Assembly: GCA_020638955.1 (NCBI GenBank)
Contig: JACKHO010000003.1
Coordinates: 310,001 to 374,000 of the forward strand
From: Planctomycetaceae bacterium
Lineage (GTDB): Bacteria; Planctomycetota; Planctomycetia; Planctomycetales; Planctomycetaceae
Length of the DNA: 64,000 nt
Direction: 5' to 3'
Positions 1-8,753 of this stretch are shown in pieces. The notes under the pieces were generated by a model. It did no database searches, had not been told where the DNA came from, and saw nothing but the letters and a program-made list of their open reading frames with translations. Made by a program: the position numbers and the translations under genes. Position 1 is the first letter of the stretch, and each line of letters begins with the position of its first letter.

Positions 1-477
1 GTCGTCCCCTTCCACGCTGCCAATCGCAGCCCCGCCGAAATTGACTGGTACGCTCGACCACGCATCGCCTGCGACGTGCGCCTTCAGGGTCAATTTGACT
101 GTGGCAAAGTCATTTTCGACGACGGCCACGTAGTCGGCCTGAGTCAGCACAACTCCCGGTTTGCCCGCCTGCTTCTGTGACAGCTCCCATTGCTTCCGCA
201 ATTTGAGGTATTCCTCATAGGGGAGTACGACCGAGGCGTCCGGCTCTTCGAACGTACCCTTCAGCCTTGAAAAGGGAACGTAAATCACGTTTTCCCCTTC
301 GACATCGCCGGAACTGTCCGCCGCTTCCGCTACCGGGACCGCCGGAGGGCTGTCGGTTTCCTGAGCGTGGGCTGGGCAAAGTAGCCAGCCGAGCACAACC
401 GCTGCGAGCATGACCGGGCTGAGCAGTCGCTTTGATGTAGGAAGAGAAGGGCTGAGGAACCGGAAGAGTTTTGACAT
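1..477 (-). CDS. Secreted protein of unknown function, N-terminal part only
   Basis: This frame is open to the left edge, so only the first 159 codons are present. The protein begins with a clear signal peptide: a basic stretch, a hydrophobic core (VMLAAVVLGWLLC) and an AHA-type cleavage site near residue 38. A mature segment follows with the motif IYVPFSRLKGTF and then VLPYEEYLKL at about residues 60-85. Secreted proteins with a similar YVPF...LPYEE opening are, as I recall, common in planctomycetes, but I know of no assigned function. The ATG at 477 was preferred over the ATG at 483 because AGGA lies 7 bases before it. It is divergent from the DUF11 protein across about 450 bp. Confidence 0.75.
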   Translation of the reverse strand, partial: MSKLFRFLSPSLPTSKRLLSPVMLAAVVLGWLLCPAHAQETDSPPAVPVAEAADSSGDVEGENVIYVPFSRLKGTFEEPDASVVLPYEEYLKLRKQWELSQKQAGKPGVVLTQADYVAVVENDFATVKLTLKAHVAGDAWSSVPVNFGGAAIGSVEGDD

Positions 478-926
478 GGCCATTTCCTGCCGCATGGACT
501 GAATGCGAACGCTGATCGCAGTTGGTACAAGACTCGATTATAACGTTTGGGAGAACTGCAAAGAACGGGTTAACTCCGTCGGCAGCGTAACTTTCTTGTA
601 TCATGACGCATAAGACGATGGGATCATTCCCGCAATTCTGGACATAGCGTCAATAAATCGGGAAACCGCCGTTCCGTTTCTGGCCTGCTCGTCTGTAGCA
701 GTCAACGGGACCGAAAACGGGCCGCCTGGCATTCCGTCTTGGCAAAAAACGGGGGAATTCACCTTTACGTAAAGGGACGTTTTCGGCTAGAAGTCGGCAG
801 ATTCTGCCGCTTTCCAGGTCGGGTTTTGATCGATCTATTTACCGTAAGTGGTTGAATGACTTGTGTTTCAGGCCAAACGCAGACGTCGCGGTTGGTAGAA
901 CATTGTGTGTGGGAAAGGAATCCCCC
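478..926. other. Divergent intergenic region without a recognised gene
   Basis: About 450 bp separate two divergent secreted or anchored protein genes. The short frames here have no ribosome binding site or protein-like composition. It presumably holds both promoters, but I cannot point to a convincing -35/-10 pair. Confidence 0.5.
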
Positions 927-3848
927 GTGCAGAATATGGTATGGAAACTGGTTGTCCTGGTTGGTGTTGTTGGCGCCAGTTGCGGGTTGGTCTATCAGGC
1001 GCACAAGAGCCTCACGGAAGTGCAAAAGCAGAAGGAGCAGGGGGAATTCTCGCCTCTGGGTGACGGTGAAGAACTCACCAGTGCTCCCCTGGCCACTACT
1101 CCGCCGGTCACTGATTCGCCCCTTTCGAGCGAAATCACACCAGCGAGTGATTTGCTTACATCGATTCCGCAGCGCGAGGAGAACGGTCCCGAGCCGACTC
1201 CCGCCGATCCCGTTCCACGGCCATCTCTGTTCGCGGACGCCATGAATGGCGCCAGCACATCTCAGGGTGGCAATGTGCAACCCGCCGTTGGTGCCTCAGC
1301 TGGTCCGACTCCTCCCGGTGTCATTGAGCAGGTATCGAACGAACAGTCGGGCAATCCGTTTTTGAATTTTGCGCCACGCCAGCCAGAGCCAGAAGTTGAA
1401 ACGGAGACGGCTCAGCCTTCGCCGTTTATGCCGCGTTTACCCGCAGCAGAAACTGACAACAATCCAGAGCCGCCGGCCACCAGCAACACCAGTCCGCTGC
1501 AACCGCGACGCACACCTGTTCTGTTGCCAACACCAACGAATGACACTGGACTGCCTCAACAGTCGGATGAAAATCCCATTCTGCAGGCAGGCTCAGAACA
1601 GCCGAACGCTCCTGCCGAAGATTCGGGACCGCTCTTCCCGTTCATCCCGACACCACCAGCCGAAACGGACAATCCAGAACCGGTCGTGCCTCAGTCAACT
1701 GGCGGCAACAGCCCATTCAGTCGTTTCCAGAGTGGAAGCCAAAACACCATTTCGACTCCGGCGTTTGTACCTCGCATGCCGGACGAGAATCCTGTTCCAG
1801 CTGTTCCCGAAAACACCAATCCATTCGCTCCCAGGTTCCCCACAGATAACCCCACACCCGAACCTGCTGCCGCGCCAAATCCATTCTTGCCTCGCCTTCC
1901 CGCAAGTGAAGAAAACTTACCTGAGGTGACGCCTGTTCCCGTTGTCCCAGAGAATACAGGAGCTGGTGGGCGGTTGATTATGCCTGCCCAGAACGAGCAA
2001 CCCGAGGAATCGACTGATGTCGTACCACAACTCGGATTCCCAACTCCCAATCCAACGCCTGAGTCAGTTCAGCCAGAAAGACCAAATCCGTTTTCAAGTG
2101 GTTTCCCTGAGCCTACTCAACCAGAAAGCACTGGGCTGACACCGCTCGAACCAGAGCCGATGCCGGAACCGGTCATTCCATTCAATAATTCCGTTACACC
2201 GTCGGAGCCAGAACCGACGAGCGCAGCACCGTTCTTCCCGTCGCAGCCCGAGCCGGAAACGACAGTCATTCCCACCCGACCAGCATTTCCAGGGTTCGGA
2301 CCATCTGAGCCTGAGCCAACTCCCGACCCAATCGTTCCCCAGAACACCGACTCGGCCGAGTCACGTTTCAACAGTTTAATGAACCGGTCAAATGCGACGG
2401 ACAATCCTCCGGTTGTTCCACAGTTCCCTGCTGCCGGCACAGGTACTGTCACCCCAGACGCACCACGTGGTCCGCAACAGCCTGAGTTGAAAATTGAGAA
2501 AATCGCACCAGCCGAAGCTGTTGTTGGCGAACCAATCATCTATTCAATTCTCGTCCGCAACGTCGGTGGCAGCCCGGCTCACAAGGTCGTTGTGGAAGAT
2601 CGCATTCCTCGCGGAGTTGATCCCAAGTCCCTCGGCACGAGCCCGCAAGCGATGATTTCGGAAGACAAGCTTTTCTGGGAACTCAACACGCTGAATCCTG
2701 GCGACGAACGAAAGATTCAGCTCCGAGTCACGCCGATCGAGTCGGGTGATATTGGTAGCGTGGCCACCGTTCGGTTCGCAGCCTCGGTTGCCGCATCGAT
2801 TCGAGTGACCGCACCGAAGCTGACCATTGAAATGCAGGGACCTCAGGAAATCGCTGTCGGCGAACAAATCCCGTATATCTTCAAAGTCACCAATTCGGGT
2901 GACGGTGAAGGACGTAAAGTTTTCATTAGAGCCCTGCTTCCACCCGAACTTCAGCACCCGGGCGGTAACGACATTGAGTATGAAATCGGCAATTTGCCAC
3001 CGGGTGAATCACGTCAGGTGGAACTCACTCTCACCGCCGCAGCTGCCGGTCAGGTCTCGCCTCAGGCACTCGTCACCATCGATGGCAATGTCAAAGATGA
3101 TGAAGCTCTCAACCTCAAAATCATCGAGTCACGCGTAACCCTGTCCCGTAAAGGACCGCAGCAACGGTTTGTCAGCCGACCTGCCGCGTACACCAACGTC
3201 ATTACGAACCAGTCCAGCACGGCGCTGGAACAGATTACGGTGACGGAGCACGTTCCCGCAGGTGTGGAATGGATTTCACAACCAGGCGGTGAAGCCCAAT
3301 GGAATCCCAATGCCCGCACGGTGAGTTGGAACATTCCAAAGCTCCTGCCGGGTGAAGCACGACAACTAATTTCACAGGTCGTGTCGTCCTCCGTCGGTGA
3401 TTTCGAAGGAGCCGTCACGGTAGTCGATGTAAATGGAAATCAGGCGAATCTACCAACCAGCCTGTCGGTGAAGGGATTCGCGAATCTGGAAGTCGACGTC
3501 CAACGCGGTGGTGCACCTGCTGTCGCCGTCGGCGAACAGGTCGCCATGCGAGTCCTCGTCAACAACGATGGTTCGGCCCCGGCAAAGAACGTGCAGGCCC
3601 GCTTTGTCATTCCAGCCGGCCTGCAATTCGTCGATGCCAAAGGTCCTGTCCGACATCGCCAGGCGGGTGACACCGTGCTGTTCGACGCTCTGCCTGAAGT
3701 GCCAGTCAATGGCCAGCAGTCGTTCGATATCATCCTCACGGCAACCCAGGAAAACCGCGACGCCCGAGTCCGCGTGGAGTTGCAGACCGCAGAGTTTACC
3801 GAGCCACTGCTTCACGAAGAACGAGTCCAGGTGTATCAGGAACCGTAA
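927..3848 (+). CDS. Membrane-anchored DUF11-repeat envelope protein with long Pro/Glu linker
   Basis: One N-terminal hydrophobic helix (VWKLVVLVGVVGASCGLVY) is followed by about 480 residues of Pro/Glu/Asn-rich low-complexity sequence. Diverged units of the type NPF-x-PR-x-P followed by acidic PEP runs recur through it. The last ~430 residues hold about four beta-sandwich repeats of the DUF11 type (conserved signature VGE-x(2)-Y-x-V-x-NxG and PxG-x(n)-L-x(2)-GE). DUF11 repeats are known from cell-surface proteins. The layout suggests a stalk that lifts a beta-sandwich tip away from the membrane, which is inference. The frame opens at 852, but the GTG at 927 has GGAAAGGAA just upstream and directly precedes the helix, so it is preferred. 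A strong terminator follows. Confidence 0.85.
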   Translation: MQNMVWKLVVLVGVVGASCGLVYQAHKSLTEVQKQKEQGEFSPLGDGEELTSAPLATTPPVTDSPLSSEITPASDLLTSIPQREENGPEPTPADPVPRPSLFADAMNGASTSQGGNVQPAVGASAGPTPPGVIEQVSNEQSGNPFLNFAPRQPEPEVETETAQPSPFMPRLPAAETDNNPEPPATSNTSPLQPRRTPVLLPTPTNDTGLPQQSDENPILQAGSEQPNAPAEDSGPLFPFIPTPPAETDNPEPVVPQSTGGNSPFSRFQSGSQNTISTPAFVPRMPDENPVPAVPENTNPFAPRFPTDNPTPEPAAAPNPFLPRLPASEENLPEVTPVPVVPENTGAGGRLIMPAQNEQPEESTDVVPQLGFPTPNPTPESVQPERPNPFSSGFPEPTQPESTGLTPLEPEPMPEPVIPFNNSVTPSEPEPTSAAPFFPSQPEPETTVIPTRPAFPGFGPSEPEPTPDPIVPQNTDSAESRFNSLMNRSNATDNPPVVPQFPAAGTGTVTPDAPRGPQQPELKIEKIAPAEAVVGEPIIYSILVRNVGGSPAHKVVVEDRIPRGVDPKSLGTSPQAMISEDKLFWELNTLNPGDERKIQLRVTPIESGDIGSVATVRFAASVAASIRVTAPKLTIEMQGPQEIAVGEQIPYIFKVTNSGDGEGRKVFIRALLPPELQHPGGNDIEYEIGNLPPGESRQVELTLTAAAAGQVSPQALVTIDGNVKDDEALNLKIIESRVTLSRKGPQQRFVSRPAAYTNVITNQSSTALEQITVTEHVPAGVEWISQPGGEAQWNPNARTVSWNIPKLLPGEARQLISQVVSSSVGDFEGAVTVVDVNGNQANLPTSLSVKGFANLEVDVQRGGAPAVAVGEQVAMRVLVNNDGSAPAKNVQARFVIPAGLQFVDAKGPVRHRQAGDTVLFDALPEVPVNGQQSFDIILTATQENRDARVRVELQTAEFTEPLLHEERVQVYQEP

Positions 3849-4024
3849 CCATCGGCTCTCCGCTCTGATTGTTCGCGTTCCAATTGGTTGTCGCTCTGTC
3901 GACTCGCCGCTGAACAGGCTTCGCCCTGCCGACACCTTATGGGGCATTCCATATCCCGAACACCGTGGAGCGTCACGTGACGGATAGAGGCCGTCGACAC
4001 GTTTGAAGTTGCTGTATCAATAAG

Positions 4025-4060
4025 AAAAGCCTGAGTGCCACCAAGTGCACTCAGGCTTTT
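4025..4060. terminator. Bidirectional intrinsic terminator between convergent genes
   Basis: A 14-bp perfect stem (4025-4038 with 4047-4060) encloses an 8-base loop. It has A residues on the left and T residues on the right, so it can work in both directions. It lies between the ends of the DUF11 gene (+) and rpsG (-), as expected for a shared terminator. Confidence 0.9.
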
Positions 4061-4102
4061 TGAATTCAGTGACCGCACCAGACCGGTGCTGTCTGGCAAT
4101 TA

Positions 4103-4576
4103 CTACCAGGCGAAGTGAGCGAATGCTTTGTTCGCATCGGCCATGCGGTGCACGTTTTCGCGTTGGGTAATGGCAGTACCTTCCTTCTTGAAGGCAGCGA
4201 CCACTTCGTCGGCGAGTGAGTCGGCAATTGGCCGACCTTTACGACCACGAATAGCAGCCAGCACCCAGCGGATGGCCAGGGTCTGCTGACGCTTGTTGCG
4301 GACAGGCGTTGGAACCTGATAGTTCGCACCACCAACTCGCTTTGAACGAACTTCGATGTGCGGCTTCACATTCTCAATGGCAGTCGTGAAGACTTCGAGC
4401 ACATCTTCGTCAGGCAGCTTCTTGGCCACCTTGTCCATGGCTTCATAGAACACGCGAAGAGCAACGCTCTTCTTGCCATCGTGCATGAGGCAGTTTACAA
4501 ACTTGGAAACAAGCTTGGAACCATAACGAGGATCGCCGGTGAGCTGATCTTGGCTGGCTGTGAAACGTTTGGCCAT
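4103..4576 (-). CDS. rpsG: 30S ribosomal protein S7 (uS7)
   Basis: The 157-residue product matches uS7 in length and sequence. Recognisable parts include MAKRF near the start, the DPRYGS...KFVNCLMHDGKK segment at about residues 16-37 and the VGGANYQVPTPV beta-hairpin region at about residues 81-92. uS7 nucleates assembly of the 30S head and binds the 3' major domain of 16S rRNA. It lies 55 bp downstream of rpsL in the conserved str order. The usual next genes, fusA and tuf, are not here; a terminator follows instead. Confidence 0.98.
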   Translation of the reverse strand: MAKRFTASQDQLTGDPRYGSKLVSKFVNCLMHDGKKSVALRVFYEAMDKVAKKLPDEDVLEVFTTAIENVKPHIEVRSKRVGGANYQVPTPVRNKRQQTLAIRWVLAAIRGRKGRPIADSLADEVVAAFKKEGTAITQRENVHRMADANKAFAHFAW

Positions 4577-4631
4577 GGTATTTGCAAAAGTCGACGTGTG
4601 AAAGAATATTCAAATTGCAGAGCGTCAGCTA

Positions 4632-5003
4632 CTACTTAGGACGCTTCGCACCGTAACGGCTGCGGGCTTGCTTACGCTTTTGAACGCCAAGCGTATCCAG
4701 CACACCGCGGATGACTTTGTATCGCACACCGGGAAGGTCGCGAACACGACCGCCACGAACCAGCACAATACTGTGTTCCTGCAGGTTGTGACCTTCACCA
4801 GGGATGTAAGCCGTCAGTTCTTTGCCGTTCGACAAGCGAACACGACAAATCTTACGGAGTGCGGAGTTCGGCTTCTTCGGCGTCATTGTACGCACTTGGA
4901 GGCAAACGCCCCGCTTTTGCGGACAGCCATCGAGCAGCGGAGTCTTTGTCTTGGAGCTCTGCTTTTTCCGCGGCTTACGGATCAATTGATTAATTGTGGG
5001 CAT
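4632..5003 (-). CDS. rpsL: 30S ribosomal protein S12 (uS12)
   Basis: The 123-residue product is a standard bacterial uS12. It has the MPTINQLIRKPRK start, TPKKPNSALRK at about residues 41-51 (the Lys associated with streptomycin sensitivity is present) and the YIPGEGHNLQEHS...RVRDLPGVRY decoding-centre loop at about residues 70-95. The Asp of RDLPG, methylthiolated by RimO in many bacteria, is kept. uS12 monitors codon-anticodon pairing in the A site. It is probably co-transcribed with rpsG and possibly with rpsU 175 bp upstream. Confidence 0.98.
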   Translation of the reverse strand: MPTINQLIRKPRKKQSSKTKTPLLDGCPQKRGVCLQVRTMTPKKPNSALRKICRVRLSNGKELTAYIPGEGHNLQEHSIVLVRGGRVRDLPGVRYKVIRGVLDTLGVQKRKQARSRYGAKRPK

Positions 5004-5178
5004 AACTTTACTACGTGCTTTGACAGTTCAGTCGTTGCTGGAATTGGAAGATGCCATCCTCCCATGAGCCCGACAAGGCACCCGGACCGAAAACATCAAT
5101 TCGGCGCAGGGGAATCGCGGACTCTACCGACCCTCTATGGCGGCGTCAAGCAAATGGGCCACTCCGGGCCATCGCTCG

Positions 5179-5373
5179 TTACTTGTTCATCATTTGGTTC
5201 ATGCGGGCACGAACCTTGGCGCGACGACGCTCACGGCGGCGTTCTTCGCTGGGCTTTTCAAAGAATTCCCGACGGCGCAGTTCTTTCTTAACTCCGCTGT
5301 ATTCCACTAACTTGCGGAAACGACGTACGGCATCTTGGACTGATTCGTTGTCCCGCAAACGTAACTTGACCAC
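5179..5373 (-). CDS. rpsU: 30S ribosomal protein S21 (bS21)
   Basis: The 64-residue product is very basic. It has the bS21 pattern VKLR-x(2)-ESVQDAVRRFRKLVEYSGV followed by a helical REFFEKPSEERRRERRRAK tail. bS21 sits on the 30S platform near the mRNA 3' end and the anti-Shine-Dalgarno helix. It lies upstream of rpsL on the same strand, a less usual position than the rpsU-dnaG-rpoD arrangement of proteobacteria. Whether the three genes form one operon is not shown by the sequence. Confidence 0.95.
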   Translation of the reverse strand: MVKLRLRDNESVQDAVRRFRKLVEYSGVKKELRRREFFEKPSEERRRERRRAKVRARMNQMMNK

Positions 5374-5621
5374 TCAAAAACTCCCAAGTAATACGCCCTG
5401 CCTGGCAGGGGAAACGGCAAACTTGCACCAATGTGGGGGAACATTTCCCCAAACGCACTTACGGCGCAGCTTCTGGTTGAATCTAAATCGAACGGAGCAT
5501 CATATCTTCTACAACAAGTCTCTGCAAGCTGCTGAAACAGCGGAAACCGAACAGAATTCCGCAAGGTAACCATCAGGGAAGACCAATCAATTGGCGGTTT
5601 CACGCCAGGAAAGATAGACAA

Positions 5622-6836
5622 ATGAGCATCCGTCGTCGTGACTTCCTCAAGTTCTCAGCCGCAACCGGAGGATTGGTCTACCTGGGTGGTGCTGTTCCTT
5701 CTTTTCTAACTCAGGCAGCCGCAGGAGCCACTGGAGGTGGCGGTCCGGTGCTGGTTGTCATCCAGATGTCTGGCGGCAACGACGGACTGAACACAGTTTC
5801 ACCGGTCCGGCACGACACGTATCGAACGCTGCGTCCCCAACTGGCCCTTGATCCCCAGACGACGATTTCGATTGACGACGAATTGTCATTACACCCGGCC
5901 CTTAAAGGGTTTGCTGAGCTGTTGGAGCAGCAGCAACTGGCAATTGTGCAGGGGGTAGGCTACGCCGACCCGAACCGCTCGCATTTCGAGTCAATGGACA
6001 TCTGGCACACCTGCCAGCGAAAGACACAGCAGCGAAGCGAAGGTTGGCTCGGCCGGTATCTCTCCCATCAACAGGCGGCAAAGCACTCCGGAGCGTCGGC
6101 TTTCCACTTGGGAGCAGAAAAACAGCCGCTGGCGCTCGCCTCGCGCGATGTCGCCGTTCCTACTATTCGTGAACTGAAACAGTTCAAGCTGCAGGTGTCC
6201 AATGAGGATGTGTTGGCGTCTTTGCGACGAGAGTCGGCCAGCCAACCGCAAAATCCAGGTCTGCTCGACTTTGTGCAGTCGGCGCAGAAGTCGGCACTTG
6301 ATGTCAGCGAACAACTGGCGGCTCAGTCCGGGAAGCAGACCTCGGTCAGCTACCCCGATTCTCCCCTCGCCGAGAAACTAAGTACTGTGGCGCAGCTCAT
6401 CCGGTCGGGACTGCCCGCCTCCATTTACTATGTCCAGCATGATGGTTTCGACACGCATTCCAACCAGGCCGCGGCCCACGAGGGGTTGCTGCGACAGTTG
6501 GGTGATTCGGTTTCAACGTTCACGAGGGACTTGGAGTCGGACAAACTTCTGGAACGAGTTTGTGTAATGTGTTTCAGCGAGTTCGGACGCCGGGTTGCGG
6601 AAAACGCCAGCGAAGGGACCGACCACGGCACCGCCGCCCCGATGTTTCTCATCGGGAATAACGTCCAGGCTGGTTTGCATGGTGAACACCCCAGCCTTGA
6701 CGACCTCGATGCGGGTGACCTCAAATTCCATACCGACTTCCGCCGCGTCTATGCCGCTGTCCTGCAGGATTGGCTCAAGGTGCCCGCCACCGACATTCTC
6801 GGAGCCCAGTACGAACCAGTGCCGCTGTTCGCCTGA
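5622..6836 (+). CDS. DUF1501 family secreted protein with Tat signal
   Basis: The 404-residue product starts with a twin-arginine leader (SIRRRDFLKFSAATGG). The body has features of the DUF1501 family, a sulfatase-like (alkaline-phosphatase-fold) family: VVIQMSGGNDGLNTVSP near residues 44-60, GVGYADPNRSHFESMDIWHT, the YYVQHDGFDTHSNQ segment, CFSEFGRRVAENAS, and GTDHGTAAPMFLIG. In planctomycetes DUF1501 genes are often paired with a DUF1800 gene, which is absent here. The substrate is unknown. AGGAAAG lies about 8 bases upstream of the ATG. Confidence 0.9.
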   Translation: MSIRRRDFLKFSAATGGLVYLGGAVPSFLTQAAAGATGGGGPVLVVIQMSGGNDGLNTVSPVRHDTYRTLRPQLALDPQTTISIDDELSLHPALKGFAELLEQQQLAIVQGVGYADPNRSHFESMDIWHTCQRKTQQRSEGWLGRYLSHQQAAKHSGASAFHLGAEKQPLALASRDVAVPTIRELKQFKLQVSNEDVLASLRRESASQPQNPGLLDFVQSAQKSALDVSEQLAAQSGKQTSVSYPDSPLAEKLSTVAQLIRSGLPASIYYVQHDGFDTHSNQAAAHEGLLRQLGDSVSTFTRDLESDKLLERVCVMCFSEFGRRVAENASEGTDHGTAAPMFLIGNNVQAGLHGEHPSLDDLDAGDLKFHTDFRRVYAAVLQDWLKVPATDILGAQYEPVPLFA

Positions 6837-7065
6837 TTCAGGTAGACTGGTATGCGTAACCGGAATTTTTCGTAGGGTCGGTGAAGTTCGCGCCAAACAG
6901 GACGGTGCGTTACGCAAGTCGTCCAATACGAAAATCTGGTTGGCATTTCGATAACGTCGGATTCGCGGACGCAACCCACCATGTTTGCGGAAACTTGCTG
7001 CACAAGCTCTACGGATTTCTGATAACGTAGTCATTCGAATCCCGTGACCCAGTCAGGCACCAGCG

Positions 7066-8580
7066 ATGACACTGCCGAGAATGCTTCCCTCGCTCCTTCT
7101 CACTCTGGTGGGCGCGACTGCCGTTCACGCAGATTCGTCACCGCGCCCTGAGAAGGTGTTCCAGGCATTGGAATCGGGGAAGTCGCAGACGGTCGTCGTC
7201 TATGGCACCAGCGTTTCGATTGGTGGGCAGTGGGCCAAAGAAGTGCAGGTGTATTTTGATCGGCTGTACCCGAATCAAGTCACGTTCATCAACAGTGCTC
7301 GCTCTGGGATGCATTCCAACTGGGGCGTCGAGAACTTGCAAGAACGTGTGCTTGAGCATCAACCCGACTTGGTGTTCATCGAATTCGCGATTAACGACGC
7401 CGCGACCAAGCATGGGATCTCGACCGACGACTGCCGCCGCAATCTCGACACGATGGTGAAAGAGTTGAGGCAGCAGAATCCCGACGTGGAAATCATTCTG
7501 CAGACCATGAACCCCGCCTGGGATTCGCCCGCGGTTCCCAAATCCTTCGCCAGCGACCGTCCTCATCTGTCCGACTACTATGCCGTCTACCGCGCGTACG
7601 CCGAGCAGAACGAATTGCCGTTCGTCGACAACTTCGCCGTCTGGTCGAAGGTCCTGGAGAAAGATCCCGCGGGATTCAAGAAAATGGTCCCTGACGGAAT
7701 TCATCCCGACAGTGACTCCAGCAGCAAAGTCGCCTGGCCGACCGTAAAGGCGTTGCTCGACGAGGCCCGCATTTTTGCTGGCAGTGCCTGGACGCTTTCC
7801 ATTTGGCCAGACGGGAAAATGCCGGGTGATGCGACCCAAGAGGCAGAAGCAATCCGTACCCCCGAACGGACAGATGCCATTCGCATTACCAATGTCAGTC
7901 ATCCCACACTGTCGTACTACCCCGTCGCGAACGCCAATGGTGCAACCCCCGTCATGATTGTTTGCCCGGGCGGCGGTTACAGCTATGTGGTTGCAGACAA
8001 GGAAGGAACGGAAGTCGCCAGGTGGCTGAATTCACTGGGCATTAGTGCGCTCGTGCTGAAGTATCGCAACCCAAGCAACCGCGACGGGGCGTTACAGGAC
8101 ACCCAACGTGCCGTTCGCATGACGCGTGTTCATGCACAAGAGTGGAACATCAACCCAAAACAAATTGGCGTCATCGGCTTTTCCGCTGGCGGTCACCTCT
8201 GCGCGAAGGCCAGTAACGTGTTCGAGCAGCAGACGTATGCCCCCGTTGACTCAGTTGACGAAGAAAGCTGCCGGCCCGATTTCGCTGTGCTGGTCTACCC
8301 GGCGTACCTTGACCGAGACGGCAAAGTCGCACCCGACCTTAACCTGAGTGCCGACATTCCACCAACACTCGTCGTCCATAATGAAGATGACGCCCGCTAT
8401 GTTGTGGGGAGCAAAGTGTACGCCGCCGCCCTAACCGGCAAGAGCCCCGCACACAAATTCCTGCTCTACCAAACCGGCGGCCACGGCTACGGTCTGCGCT
8501 GCGAAGAAGAAGCCAAAGCCTGGCCGCAGGACGTCGAACAATGGCTCAAGAAAATCGGAGTTGTCGCTGAATTGCATTGA
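7066..8580 (+). CDS. Two-domain esterase: SGNH hydrolase fused to an alpha/beta-hydrolase (acetylxylan-esterase-like)
   Basis: A signal peptide (about residues 1-22) is followed by an SGNH/GDSL-type hydrolase domain. Its block I is VVYGTSVS (about 45-51), block III is EFAINDAA (about 105) and block V is DGIHPD (about 210). From about residue 255 a second, unrelated domain begins: an alpha/beta-hydrolase of the BD-FAE/acetyl-esterase type with oxyanion PGGGY (about 302), nucleophile elbow GFSAGGH (about 372) and C-terminal HNEDD...GGHGYG supplying the Asp and His. Both catalytic sets look intact. The likely role is removal of acetyl or other acyl groups from plant or algal polysaccharide outside the cytoplasm. 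The exact substrate is inference. Confidence 0.85.
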   Translation: MTLPRMLPSLLLTLVGATAVHADSSPRPEKVFQALESGKSQTVVVYGTSVSIGGQWAKEVQVYFDRLYPNQVTFINSARSGMHSNWGVENLQERVLEHQPDLVFIEFAINDAATKHGISTDDCRRNLDTMVKELRQQNPDVEIILQTMNPAWDSPAVPKSFASDRPHLSDYYAVYRAYAEQNELPFVDNFAVWSKVLEKDPAGFKKMVPDGIHPDSDSSSKVAWPTVKALLDEARIFAGSAWTLSIWPDGKMPGDATQEAEAIRTPERTDAIRITNVSHPTLSYYPVANANGATPVMIVCPGGGYSYVVADKEGTEVARWLNSLGISALVLKYRNPSNRDGALQDTQRAVRMTRVHAQEWNINPKQIGVIGFSAGGHLCAKASNVFEQQTYAPVDSVDEESCRPDFAVLVYPAYLDRDGKVAPDLNLSADIPPTLVVHNEDDARYVVGSKVYAAALTGKSPAHKFLLYQTGGHGYGLRCEEEAKAWPQDVEQWLKKIGVVAELH

Positions 8581-8753
8581 CGCGGCGTCGACCTGCGGCA
8601 ACCACGAAAACACTGCCGAACTGGTGTTTGCAGCGACCGACGAACTGTTTGGTGCCAGCGGGCTCCTGCCCTTGAAGGTCGTTATTTCAATTTCATTGAT
8701 TGGTTGCATCACAACCGAATTCAACAAACTTGAATATGGGCGGGCGCCCACAC

